Shown: positions 6,249 through 13,213 of the stretch, piece by piece
Layout: every line of letters starts with the position of its first letter
Position numbering within the stretch: the first letter of the stretch is position 1
NCBI GenBank assembly: GCA_947453285.1
Contig: CANGGA010000005.1
Span: forward strand, 1 to 17,637
Source: Microbacteriaceae bacterium
Lineage (GTDB): Bacteria > Actinomycetota > Actinomycetes > Actinomycetales > Microbacteriaceae
Reading direction: 5' to 3'
DNA: 17,637 nt
Made by a program: the position numbers and the translations under genes
Notes under the pieces: generated by a model
The model's input: the letters and a program-made list of their open reading frames with translations, nothing else
Database searches by the model: none
Told to the model about the DNA's origin: nothing

Positions 6249-7943
6249 TTAGTGAGCAGACGCTGCAGCAGCTGCCTCGCGTGCTTCTTGAGATGCCGAG
6301 GTGTTTCGAAGAGCCGGAGCCTTAACGAAGAACGACATCGCGAATGCAACCGCGACAACAACAGACGCCCAGATAAATACCTGAACGGCAGAGTTCGCGA
6401 AACCGACCTTGAATGGCTCTGCCAAACGCGGGTCTAGCTTGCTCAAGAACGACGAGTCGGTCTTGAGTTGGTCGCCTAGACCGCTTGCTGCACCGCTCTT
6501 CATCGACTGCAAGAACGCTACGTTGTTTGGGTCGGCCAAAACCTTAGGGTCTTGAGCCGCCTCGAAAACACCTGCTGCAATGGTCTTGTCTTTGAACGCG
6601 TTGCCAATGGTTTCGCCAAGGCTGTTGAACAAGATTGAGATGAACACGGCAACACCGAGGGTTCCACCCATTTGTCTGAAGAAGGTTGCTGACGAAGTCG
6701 CAACACCAACCTCAGAAGCAGGAACCGACTGCTGCGAGACCAACGTAAGGGTCTGCATTAGCTGGCCAAGGCCTAGGCCGATGATGACCATGCCGATTGC
6801 GATCTGCCAGTAGGCCATGTGAGCGCTGTACGAAATCATGTAGACGTAGCCAACCAGCATCAAGAAGGTTCCGGTAACCAAGAAGATCTTGTATTGACCG
6901 GTCTTGCGAGTTACTTGACCAGAGACCACGGTTGCGGTCATCAGACCGGCAACCATCGGCAACATCATGAAGCCAGACTCGGTAGGAGATGCGCCGTTAA
7001 CCAACTGCAAGAGCAGCGGCAAGGTCATCATTCCACCGAACATTCCGAAACCGATGATTACACCGACGACGGTCGACATCGAGAACGCGCTCGACTTGAA
7101 GAGCTTGAGCGGAAGAAGCGCTGTTTCGCCGGCTGCTCGCTCGGCAAGAATGAACGCGATGATTCCAACGCCACCGACGACATACATCATGATTGACTGC
7201 GAGCTAGACCAGCCCCAGTCGTTTCCGTTTTCTGCAACGAGCAACAGTGGAACCACGGCCATGATGATGGTGACAGCACCCCACCAGTCGATCTTCTGTG
7301 GCTTTGCAATGTGAGGAACGTGCAAGAAGGTAACCACCATGAATAGCGCAACTGCACCGACTGGAAGGTTAATCAAGAACACCCAACGCCATCCGTTGAT
7401 CCAGAGAATCTGTGGTGCGCTAGCAAACAAGCCACCGACAACCGGGCCAAGAACCGAAGAGGTTCCGAACACTGCCAAGAACATTCCCTGGTAGCGAGCG
7501 CGCTCGCGCGGAGGCACGATGTCTGCAAGAACTGTAATCGCGAGTGAGAACAAACCACCCGCACCGATTCCCTGAACAGCACGGTAGCCGGCGAGCTGAT
7601 ACATGTCGAGTGCGAAACCACACAAGACCGAACCAAGCAAGAAGATTGAGATCGCGATGATGAACATGCGACGACGACCAAAGATGTCGCCGAGCTTTCC
7701 ATAGATAGGTGTCGCGATGGTTGAGGTAATTAGGTAGGCGGTGGTCACCCAAGCCTGCAGTTCTAGACCCTTGAGGTCATCGGCGATAGTGCGCATTGCC
7801 GAACCGACAACGCTCTGATCTAGTGCCGAAAGGAACATACCTGACATGAGGCCGATGAGCACGAGAATGATCTCGCGGTGGCTCATCTGTTCGCCTGATT
7901 TTGCAGCTGCTATAGCTGCTTCTTTACGTGCTGCACGCGCCAC
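6249..7943 (-). CDS. DHA2-family multidrug exporter (EmrB/QacA-type MFS)
   Basis: A 564-residue major facilitator protein with about 14 hydrophobic segments. The first segment carries the DHA2 signature LDQSVVGSAM at 41-50. Motif A is GKLGDIFGRRRMF at 82-94. The antiporter motif C, VLGPVVGG, lies in segment 5 around 164-171, and WRWVFLINLPVG at 185-196 follows as usual in this family. It should export lipophilic or cationic compounds by proton antiport; the substrate is unknown. Residues from about 430 to 500 form a long loop before the last segment. The annotated start is a GTG with only a weak GAGA upstream. The ATG at codon 20 (MSHREIILVLIG) is a reasonable alternative, since the first 19 residues are alanine- and lysine-rich and carry no recognised motif. 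No TetR or MarR regulator is adjacent. It lies upstream of the riboswitch and so is not part of that regulon. Confidence 0.9.
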   Translation of the reverse strand: MARAARKEAAIAAAKSGEQMSHREIILVLIGLMSGMFLSALDQSVVGSAMRTIADDLKGLELQAWVTTAYLITSTIATPIYGKLGDIFGRRRMFIIAISIFLLGSVLCGFALDMYQLAGYRAVQGIGAGGLFSLAITVLADIVPPRERARYQGMFLAVFGTSSVLGPVVGGLFASAPQILWINGWRWVFLINLPVGAVALFMVVTFLHVPHIAKPQKIDWWGAVTIIMAVVPLLLVAENGNDWGWSSSQSIMMYVVGGVGIIAFILAERAAGETALLPLKLFKSSAFSMSTVVGVIIGFGMFGGMMTLPLLLQLVNGASPTESGFMMLPMVAGLMTATVVSGQVTRKTGQYKIFLVTGTFLMLVGYVYMISYSAHMAYWQIAIGMVIIGLGLGQLMQTLTLVSQQSVPASEVGVATSSATFFRQMGGTLGVAVFISILFNSLGETIGNAFKDKTIAAGVFEAAQDPKVLADPNNVAFLQSMKSGAASGLGDQLKTDSSFLSKLDPRLAEPFKVGFANSAVQVFIWASVVVAVAFAMSFFVKAPALRNTSASQEAREAAAAASAH

Positions 7944-7988
7944 GAAAGTCTCGTTTCTGTTAAAAGGTGTGCTTTAGATGCCTTGATT

Positions 7989-7994
7989 TAGGCT
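7989..7994 (+). promoter_or_regulatory. Putative -10 element for a leaderless transcript (DD-carboxypeptidase)
   Basis: TAGGCT, then six bases, then GTG at 8001. The same hexamer at the same distance precedes the lipid kinase and serS genes in this window. There is no Shine-Dalgarno sequence before this GTG. Confidence 0.55.
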
Positions 7995-8000
7995 TGAGCC

Positions 8001-8831
8001 GTGTTCCAGCCTAAACGCCAAACTCCAACTAAGGGTATAAACCTTTTGCATCTGGGGATTATTTCGGCATTTGGGCTGATTTTGGCCCTATTAATAGGCA
8101 CGGATGTCGCGCTCGCGGCCACCCCAACGCCTACTCCAACGCCGAGTTCATCCAGTTCGCCCAGCCCCACGGCAATTGGCGACCCGACAGGATTCACCAC
8201 TCCAACTCCCACACCGACAACTCCGATCGTTTGCGGAGTGGGTTGCTTCAACCCGACTCTCTATTCAATCGACAAGGCAGCTTCGCTCTGGGTAGTGGTC
8301 AACAAGACCAGGCCGCTTTCGCCGCTTGCCTATAAACCGAAACTCGACGCATCGATCAATCTTGCGGTGCCGGCAGCCGATGGTTATCGCAAACTAAAGG
8401 CCGCGCTTTCGAAATCTGGAAACGGCACTCTTTGCTTGAACAGTGGTTACAGAAGTTTTAACACTCAGACCTATACCTACAACACCGACGTTGCGCGTTA
8501 TGGAAAAAAAGTTGCCGAGACACTCGCCGCTCATCCTGGTTATAGCGAACACCAAACCGGATTAGCCGCAGACGTTTCGACAACAGCGCTCGGTTGCAAA
8601 ATTACAAACTTTGGTTCGTCAAAGGCATCTGCCTGGATAGCAAAGAATGCATATCTCTATGGATTCATCGTGCGTTACCCGAATGGCGAAACTGCAACAA
8701 CCGGCTATCAATATGAACCGTGGCACTTGCGTTTCGTAGGCGTTGAACTAGCAACCCAAATGAATGTCGCTAAAATTTCGGTGCTAGAAAAATTCTGGGC
8801 ACTGCCCGCAGCGCCGAATTACAAAAACTAG
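8001..8831 (+). CDS. Secreted D-alanyl-D-alanine carboxypeptidase, VanY/M15B family
   Basis: A 276-residue exported peptidase. A basic N-terminus is followed by a hydrophobic segment at about 15-40, ending in ALA-ATP, so it is either cleaved or a membrane anchor. Residues 41-76 form a linker rich in Thr, Pro and Ser, built from TP repeats, that would span the outer wall layers. The catalytic domain follows: SGYRSFNTQ at 148-156, SEHQTGLAADV at 182-192 with zinc ligands His184 and Asp191, and EPWHLRFVG at 239-247 with Glu239 as general base and His242 as third ligand. It should trim the terminal D-Ala from peptidoglycan stem peptides, and no vancomycin-resistance context is present. Cysteines at 78 and 82 just before the domain, and at 145 and 199, could form disulfides. 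The start is the GTG six bases after a -10-like TAGGCT. Confidence 0.92.
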   Translation: MFQPKRQTPTKGINLLHLGIISAFGLILALLIGTDVALAATPTPTPTPSSSSSPSPTAIGDPTGFTTPTPTPTTPIVCGVGCFNPTLYSIDKAASLWVVVNKTRPLSPLAYKPKLDASINLAVPAADGYRKLKAALSKSGNGTLCLNSGYRSFNTQTYTYNTDVARYGKKVAETLAAHPGYSEHQTGLAADVSTTALGCKITNFGSSKASAWIAKNAYLYGFIVRYPNGETATTGYQYEPWHLRFVGVELATQMNVAKISVLEKFWALPAAPNYKN

Positions 8832-8865
8832 AACTAATTACAAAAATGTTTAGGCGAGCGACTAG

Positions 8866-10488
8866 TTAGTCAAGAACGCTGTCGACAAGTTCTTTCGCTG
8901 CGACCTGAACTTCGCGCAAGTGTGCATCGCCCTTGAACGATTCACCATAGATCTTGTAAACATTTTCTGTTCCCGAAGGTCTCGCGGCAAACCATGCGCT
9001 CTCGGTAACAACCTTGAGTCCACCGAGCGCTGCACCGTTGCCAGGTGCGTGAGTGAGAATCTGCTTGATTGGTTCACCGGCAAGTTCGCTTGCGGTGACC
9101 GACTCCGCTGAAATCTTGCCGAGCTTTGCTTTCTGCTCGAGCGTCGCCGGAGCATCGATGCGCTCGTAAGAAGGTGCACCATATTTCGAAGTGAGATCAA
9201 CGTAGTGCTGGCTCGGAGTCTTTCCGGTGACAGCAGTTATCTCGCTGGCAAGCAGCGCGAGAATCAGGCCATCCTTGTCTGTCGACCAGGCCTTGCCGTC
9301 ATGTCGCAAGAAGCTGGCCCCCGCCGATTCTTCGCCGCCGAAGCCAACCGAGCCATCGATTAGTCCAGGCACGAACCACTTGAAACCAACCGGCACCTCA
9401 ATCAACTTGCGGCCGAGAGCCTTGACCACGTGGTCGAGGATCGAAGACGAAACCATTGTCTTGCCAACCGCGGCATCGGCAGCCCAGCCAGAACGGTGGC
9501 GATATAGATAGTCGATGCACACGGCCAAGAAGTGGTTTGGGTTCATTAGCCCGGCGTCGCTCGTCACGATTCCGTGGCGATCTGCGTCTGCGTCGTTGCC
9601 AGTTGAAATCGTGAAGCGGTCTTTGTCTGCAATTAGTGATGCCATCGCGTGTGGCGAAGAGCAGTCCATGCGAATCTTTTCATCCCAGTCGAGAGTCATG
9701 AAACCAAACTGAAAGTCAACGTTTGGGTTGACCACGGTCAGGTTCAAGTTGAAGCGTTCGCCGATTGCTCCCCAGTAGTCAACCGATGCACCACCCATCG
9801 CGTCTGCTCCAATTGAGACTTTCGAATCGCGGATCTCGTCGAGGTTCAAAACCTCGCCTAATTGCGAAATATAGTTCTCGCGAAAATCGAAAAGTTGTGC
9901 GTTCGCTTTTGCTCGTTTGACCGCGCGCATGCCGTCGAGAATGATTTCGTTTGCTCGAGCCGCAATCCAGTTGGTGGCATCGCTATCAGCAGGACCGCCG
10001 TGTGGAGGATTGTATTTGAAACCACCATCGCCCGGTGGGTTGTGCGAAGGAGTGATTACTAAACCGTCTGCGAGAGCAGCCGAACCTTCTGCCATGCCGA
10101 GGTTGTGATTGATGATTGCAACCGAAACCGCTGGAGTAGGAGTGAAGCCACCATCGCGATCAACGAGTGCAACAACATCGTTGCCGGCAAGAACTTCGAG
10201 CGCAGTTTCTTGAGCCGGGCCAGAAAGCGCGTGCGTGTCTTTGCCGACATAGATCGGGCCATGAATGTTTTCGCGACGACGAAACTCGACAATCGCCTGC
10301 GTGATTGCGGCGATGTGGTCTTCATTGAACGAGCCGCTCAAAGACGAACCGCGGTGACCGCTGGTTCCGAAGGTGACCTTCTGTTCGGCCGTGCTGACAT
10401 CCGGGTGAATTTCGTAATAGGCATCAATCAACTTGTTGATGTCGATTAGGTCACTTTGTTGCGCCTTTTGCCCGGCTCGCACTGTCAT
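8866..10488 (-). CDS. pgm: Phosphoglucomutase (alpha-D-glucose-specific)
   Basis: A 540-residue cytoplasmic enzyme, close to the 546 of E. coli Pgm, interconverting glucose 1-phosphate and glucose 6-phosphate and so linking glycolysis to glycogen and cell-wall sugar nucleotides. The order of sites is that of the alpha-D-phosphohexomutase family. TFGTSGHRGSS lies at 39-49 near the N-terminus, and TPSHNPPGDGG at 146-156 holds the phosphoserine Ser148. The metal loop NDADADRHG at 298-306 has Asp299, Asp301 and Asp303. The sugar-binding loop GFGGEESAG lies at 382-390 and the phosphate-binding loop RPSGTENVYKIYGES at 503-517. Nothing is missing. It is convergent with the carboxypeptidase gene (34 bases between, no clear terminator) and divergent from pheA with 29 bases between starts. 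No Shine-Dalgarno sequence is seen; CAAAAT six bases before the ATG is a poor -10 candidate. Confidence 0.97.
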   Translation of the reverse strand: MTVRAGQKAQQSDLIDINKLIDAYYEIHPDVSTAEQKVTFGTSGHRGSSLSGSFNEDHIAAITQAIVEFRRRENIHGPIYVGKDTHALSGPAQETALEVLAGNDVVALVDRDGGFTPTPAVSVAIINHNLGMAEGSAALADGLVITPSHNPPGDGGFKYNPPHGGPADSDATNWIAARANEIILDGMRAVKRAKANAQLFDFRENYISQLGEVLNLDEIRDSKVSIGADAMGGASVDYWGAIGERFNLNLTVVNPNVDFQFGFMTLDWDEKIRMDCSSPHAMASLIADKDRFTISTGNDADADRHGIVTSDAGLMNPNHFLAVCIDYLYRHRSGWAADAAVGKTMVSSSILDHVVKALGRKLIEVPVGFKWFVPGLIDGSVGFGGEESAGASFLRHDGKAWSTDKDGLILALLASEITAVTGKTPSQHYVDLTSKYGAPSYERIDAPATLEQKAKLGKISAESVTASELAGEPIKQILTHAPGNGAALGGLKVVTESAWFAARPSGTENVYKIYGESFKGDAHLREVQVAAKELVDSVLD

Positions 10489-10505
10489 GTATCAATTTTG
10501 ACCAT

Positions 10506-10511
10506 TAACCT
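10506..10511 (+). promoter_or_regulatory. Putative -10 element for a leaderless transcript (pheA)
   Basis: TAACCT, then six bases, then ATG at 10518. It sits in the 29-base gap between the divergent pgm and pheA starts. No Shine-Dalgarno sequence is present before the ATG. Confidence 0.5.
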
Positions 10512-10517
10512 TTATCT

Positions 10518-11471
10518 ATGCCAAAGAAATCGACGAACGCCTCGACCAAGAAGAAGATTTATGCCTACCTTGGGCCGGTGGGCACCTTTACCGAGCTAGC
10601 CCTCGCACAGGTCGCGGCCGCCAAAGGGCAGGTCTGGCTTCCGGTTTCTCACGTGCAAGAGGCAATCGACCTCGTCATTAGCAAGCAGGCCCACCGCGCA
10701 ATCGTTCCGGTTGAGAACTCGATCGAGGGCGGGGTCTCGGCGACTCTCGATGCCCTAGCTGCCACAGAAAACATTCGCATTTATGGCGAATATCTGGTCA
10801 ATGTGAAGTTCGACCTCGTTGCTCGCCCGGGCACCAAACTCACGGATGTGCGCACAGTCGCAACCCATCCGGTGGCTTATGCGCAGACTCGCAATTGGCT
10901 AAACGACAACCTGCCGAAGCACCATCACCTGCCAACCACTTCAACCGCGGCTGCTGCAGCCGAGTTGCTGCAGAGCGACATCGCTCAGGCAGCAGTCGCC
11001 GCTTCGACCATCACCGACCACTACAAGGTCAAGGTCATTGCCAAGAACATCGGCGATAACAAGAATGCGCAGACTCGCTTCATTCAGATCGGTTTGGCTG
11101 GTTCGTTGGCAGAGCGCACTGGCAGCGATAAAACTTCTGTGATTGTCGAGCTGCCAATCGATCGCCCCGGTGCATTGCTCGAAATGCTTGAGCAGTTTGC
11201 AGCGCGTGGCGTAAACCTTTCGCGAATCGAATCACGACCAATCGGTGATCGTCTCGGTCGCTATCGTTTCAACATCGACGTGCAGGGTCACATTGACGAC
11301 GATGCGGTTGCCGAGGCGCTCAAGGGACTTCACCGATTCAGCCCAAAGGTTATTTATCTCGGATCATATGCGCGAGCAGATAAAGAGAAGTCGGTTCACG
11401 AAGGCAATAACTCAAACCCTGAGTTTGCGTCTGCCGATGCCTGGTTGAAAAAACTTAAGAGCGCACGCTAA
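10518..11471 (+). CDS. pheA: Prephenate dehydratase
   Basis: A 317-residue monofunctional enzyme converting prephenate to phenylpyruvate in phenylalanine synthesis. The catalytic domain (about 14-195) starts with YLGPVGTFTELAL. It contains VPVENSIEGGVSATLD near 63-78, a lobe with ATHPVAYAQ at 115-123, and the hallmark TRF at 186-188 within NAQTRFIQIG. An ACT regulatory domain follows (about 205-285), with the phenylalanine-binding motifs GAL at 218-220 and ESRP at 238-241, so feedback inhibition by phenylalanine is expected. No chorismate mutase domain is fused. A lysine-rich start and a polar tail of about 30 residues flank the domains. The last 17 bases overlap the convergent lipid kinase gene. 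Confidence 0.96.
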   Translation: MPKKSTNASTKKKIYAYLGPVGTFTELALAQVAAAKGQVWLPVSHVQEAIDLVISKQAHRAIVPVENSIEGGVSATLDALAATENIRIYGEYLVNVKFDLVARPGTKLTDVRTVATHPVAYAQTRNWLNDNLPKHHHLPTTSTAAAAAELLQSDIAQAAVAASTITDHYKVKVIAKNIGDNKNAQTRFIQIGLAGSLAERTGSDKTSVIVELPIDRPGALLEMLEQFAARGVNLSRIESRPIGDRLGRYRFNIDVQGHIDDDAVAEALKGLHRFSPKVIYLGSYARADKEKSVHEGNNSNPEFASADAWLKKLKSAR

Positions 11472-12420
11472 TTGCGCGCGGCTTAACTTCAAACTCAACT
11501 TCAAGAATTATTCCGACGGCATCGCCATCGAGTTGCAATTCAACCTTTGCCTCTGGCAAGACTCGCACTTTTTTGCCGGCAAGGTTTTCTAGGGTTTTTA
11601 CATTTGCCGTTGCGTCGAGCAACTTGCGACCGGCACGCGTTGTGCGAAAAACATTGTTGCCAATGGTCACGCGCGACCAGAAATCTATCCAGTCAATAAA
11701 TCGACGAGGGCCAATCACCGCAACATCGAGCTTTCCGTCGTCTAGCGCTGCGTCGGGCATCATTGAGATGCGCCCGGGGAGCAGGCCAACATTGCCAACA
11801 AGAAGTGTCAGAACTTTTACGGTGCGAGTTTCGCGACCGTCTACTTGAACCGAAAGCCTGTGATATTTCAGCGGCATCGATTTGAAACCCGACTCAACGT
11901 AGGCGATCCAGCCGAGTCGGCGCTTTCGGTCTGCGTCGGTGTTCAACATGATTTTTGCGTCGAGGCCGATGCCGGCCATTACTGCGAAGAGTCTTTCGAG
12001 ACGAGTGCCATCTTCGAGAATTACGCGAGCGAGGCCCATATCGATTGGGTGGGCGATGCCGAAGAGTGCGCGCTGCACCTGAACGCCGATGTCATCGAGT
12101 TGAATGCCGAGGTTGCGGGCGAGAACGTTTCCGGTTCCGATTGGCACGATGCCAACCGTGGCGGTCGAGTTTGCGCTGGCGACCGCCTCGAGCACGGTGC
12201 GCACCGTGCCATCTCCGCCGGCAACAACTATATGGGTTGCCTTTTGCGCAATTGCTCGAAGGGCTTGGGCGGCTCCGGTTTCATCGGCGTCGGTTTTGAG
12301 CCAAAGCGTCGGCTCCCAACCTAGGGGAATCAGCGCAGATTCGACCGCAGACCTGAGTTTTCTTAGGTCAACGCGACCTGGGTAATAGATCACCGCCGCG
12401 CGATTGCTTTTCTTTGGCAC
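11455..12420 (-). CDS. Diacylglycerol kinase-family lipid kinase
   Basis: A 321-residue protein of the DAGK catalytic / YegS-DgkB-like family, using ATP to phosphorylate a lipid such as diacylglycerol, possibly in phospholipid recycling or mannoside/lipid precursor synthesis. The nucleotide-binding motif GGDGT is at 68-72, in the pattern VVAGGDGTVRTVLEA. PIGTGNVLARNLGI at 93-106 is the second diagnostic block. The C-terminal beta-sandwich includes GRISMMPDAALDDGKLDV at 216-233 and ends with LQLDGD at 295-300, which are typical. No membrane segment is evident. The exact lipid substrate is not determined by sequence. The start is GTG, six bases after a minus-strand TAGGCT, with no Shine-Dalgarno sequence, and the 3' end overlaps pheA by 17 bases. 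Confidence 0.93.
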   Translation of the reverse strand: MPKKSNRAAVIYYPGRVDLRKLRSAVESALIPLGWEPTLWLKTDADETGAAQALRAIAQKATHIVVAGGDGTVRTVLEAVASANSTATVGIVPIGTGNVLARNLGIQLDDIGVQVQRALFGIAHPIDMGLARVILEDGTRLERLFAVMAGIGLDAKIMLNTDADRKRRLGWIAYVESGFKSMPLKYHRLSVQVDGRETRTVKVLTLLVGNVGLLPGRISMMPDAALDDGKLDVAVIGPRRFIDWIDFWSRVTIGNNVFRTTRAGRKLLDATANVKTLENLAGKKVRVLPEAKVELQLDGDAVGIILEVEFEVKPRAISVRS

Positions 12421-12426
12421 GTTGTC

Positions 12427-12432
12427 AGCCTA
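12427..12432 (-). promoter_or_regulatory. Putative -10 element for a leaderless transcript (lipid kinase)
   Basis: TAGGCT on the minus strand, then six bases, then GTG at 12420-12418. The hexamer and spacing are identical to those before the carboxypeptidase and serS genes. Confidence 0.55.
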
Positions 12433-12452
12433 GCCATCGAAGAAAAGTAGAC

Positions 12453-12488
12453 ATAGGGGAACATTTTTCTGTGTTCGACTTGCCCTAT
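12453..12488. repeat. Two nested inverted repeats upstream of the response regulator
   Basis: ATAGGG (12453-12458) is mirrored by CCCTAT (12483-12488). Inside it GAACA (12459-12463) is mirrored by TGTTC (12472-12476). The pair lies in the 99-base gap between the divergent lipid kinase and response regulator starts. It could be a regulator operator, for example for the adjacent response regulator, or a leader hairpin. The evidence is symmetry alone. Confidence 0.35.
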
Positions 12489-12519
12489 ATGCCAATCTTT
12501 ACTTGGAAGGCGGGGCAAA

Positions 12520-13164
12520 GTGGTAGCGACTCAGAAACTATTGGTGGTTGAAGACAACCAGTTCATGCGCGCACTAATTTGCGAACTGCTTGAGAACGAA
12601 GGCTTCGAAGTTGAGGCCGTTGAAACTGCGGCAGCGGCGGTGACTGCAGCGGCGAGTTTCGACCCTGATGCCGCAATTCTTGATGTGGAGCTCGGCGCTG
12701 GACCAAACGGATTCGATCTCGCTCGAATTCTTCGCGAGTCGGCACCCGAGATTGGTCTGGTCTTCTTAACCAACATCCCAGAGCCAAAGACCATTGGCGT
12801 CGACAACCGCTCGATTCCGAAGGATGCCGCCTACCTAGTCAAAGAGTCAGTCGGAAACATTGAACTCTTGCTCAAGGCAATCAAGGCGAGCCTTCGTGGG
12901 CGAGTGAGCCCAGAGCTTCGCCAAGACCGTGAGACCCACTCGCTCTCAAACCTTTCGCGCTCTCAGCTTGACCTGCTGCACATGGCAGCGCTCGGTCTAT
13001 CGAACGGCGAGATTGCACAGCGTCGCGGAACCACGGTTCGCGCGGTAGAGAACTTGTTCAAGCGTGCAATCGAATCGGCCGGCATTGAAGTCGGCCCCGG
13101 CGAACACGGACGAGTGCTTGCTGTTCGCAAGTACATCGAGACCGTAGTTCTGCCAAAGAGCTAG
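12520..13164 (+). CDS. LuxR-family two-component response regulator (orphan)
   Basis: A 214-residue DNA-binding regulator. The receiver domain (about 6-125) has the acidic pair Glu11-Asp12, the phosphoacceptor Asp55 in ILDVELG, Thr84 and Lys108, so it should be a working phosphorylation switch. The C-terminal LuxR-type helix-turn-helix (about 143-206) shows LSRSQLDLLHMAALGLSNGE followed by IAQRRGTTVRAVENLF, with the recognition helix around 172-183. No histidine kinase is in the window, so the partner is unlinked. This GTG start has a good ribosome-binding site, GGAAGG at 12505-12510 with nine bases between, unlike most neighbours. Targets are unknown, although the inverted repeat just upstream is a candidate site for autoregulation. 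Confidence 0.93.
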   Translation: MVATQKLLVVEDNQFMRALICELLENEGFEVEAVETAAAAVTAAASFDPDAAILDVELGAGPNGFDLARILRESAPEIGLVFLTNIPEPKTIGVDNRSIPKDAAYLVKESVGNIELLLKAIKASLRGRVSPELRQDRETHSLSNLSRSQLDLLHMAALGLSNGEIAQRRGTTVRAVENLFKRAIESAGIEVGPGEHGRVLAVRKYIETVVLPKS

Positions 13165-13177
13165 ACACCTCTAGTTC

Positions 13178-13197
13178 TTGGGGCCAACTAGGCCCAA
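13178..13197 (+). terminator. GC-rich hairpin between the response regulator and serS (possible terminator)
   Basis: TTGGGGCC, a five-base loop AACTA, then GGCCCAA gives a stem of seven pairs with one bulged G. It lies 14 bases after the response regulator stop. No T-run follows, so it may be a weak terminator or merely part of the serS promoter region, whose expected -35 position falls in its left arm. Confidence 0.45.
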
Positions 13198-13201
13198 AAG
13201 G

Positions 13202-13207
13202 TAGGCT
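13202..13207 (+). promoter_or_regulatory. Putative -10 element for a leaderless transcript (serS)
   Basis: TAGGCT, then six bases, then GTG at 13214, with no Shine-Dalgarno sequence. This is the third copy of the same hexamer at the same distance in the window. Confidence 0.55.
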
Positions 13208-13213
13208 AGTCAG

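Noticed and set aside
7988..8251. Minus-strand frame encoding a glycine-valine repeat protein
   Set aside because: It is the shadow of the Thr-Pro linker of the DD-carboxypeptidase on the other strand; the VGVG pattern follows from the complement of ACTCCAACGCC-type repeats.
8041..8831. Vancomycin-resistance gene, suggested by the VanY-type domain
   Set aside because: No vanH, vanA, vanX or VanRS-type genes are nearby, and M15B carboxypeptidases are common in ordinary peptidoglycan maintenance.
12459..12476. LexA SOS box in the gap before the response regulator
   Set aside because: The actinobacterial SOS box has GAAC and GTTC separated by four bases, whereas here they are ten apart.
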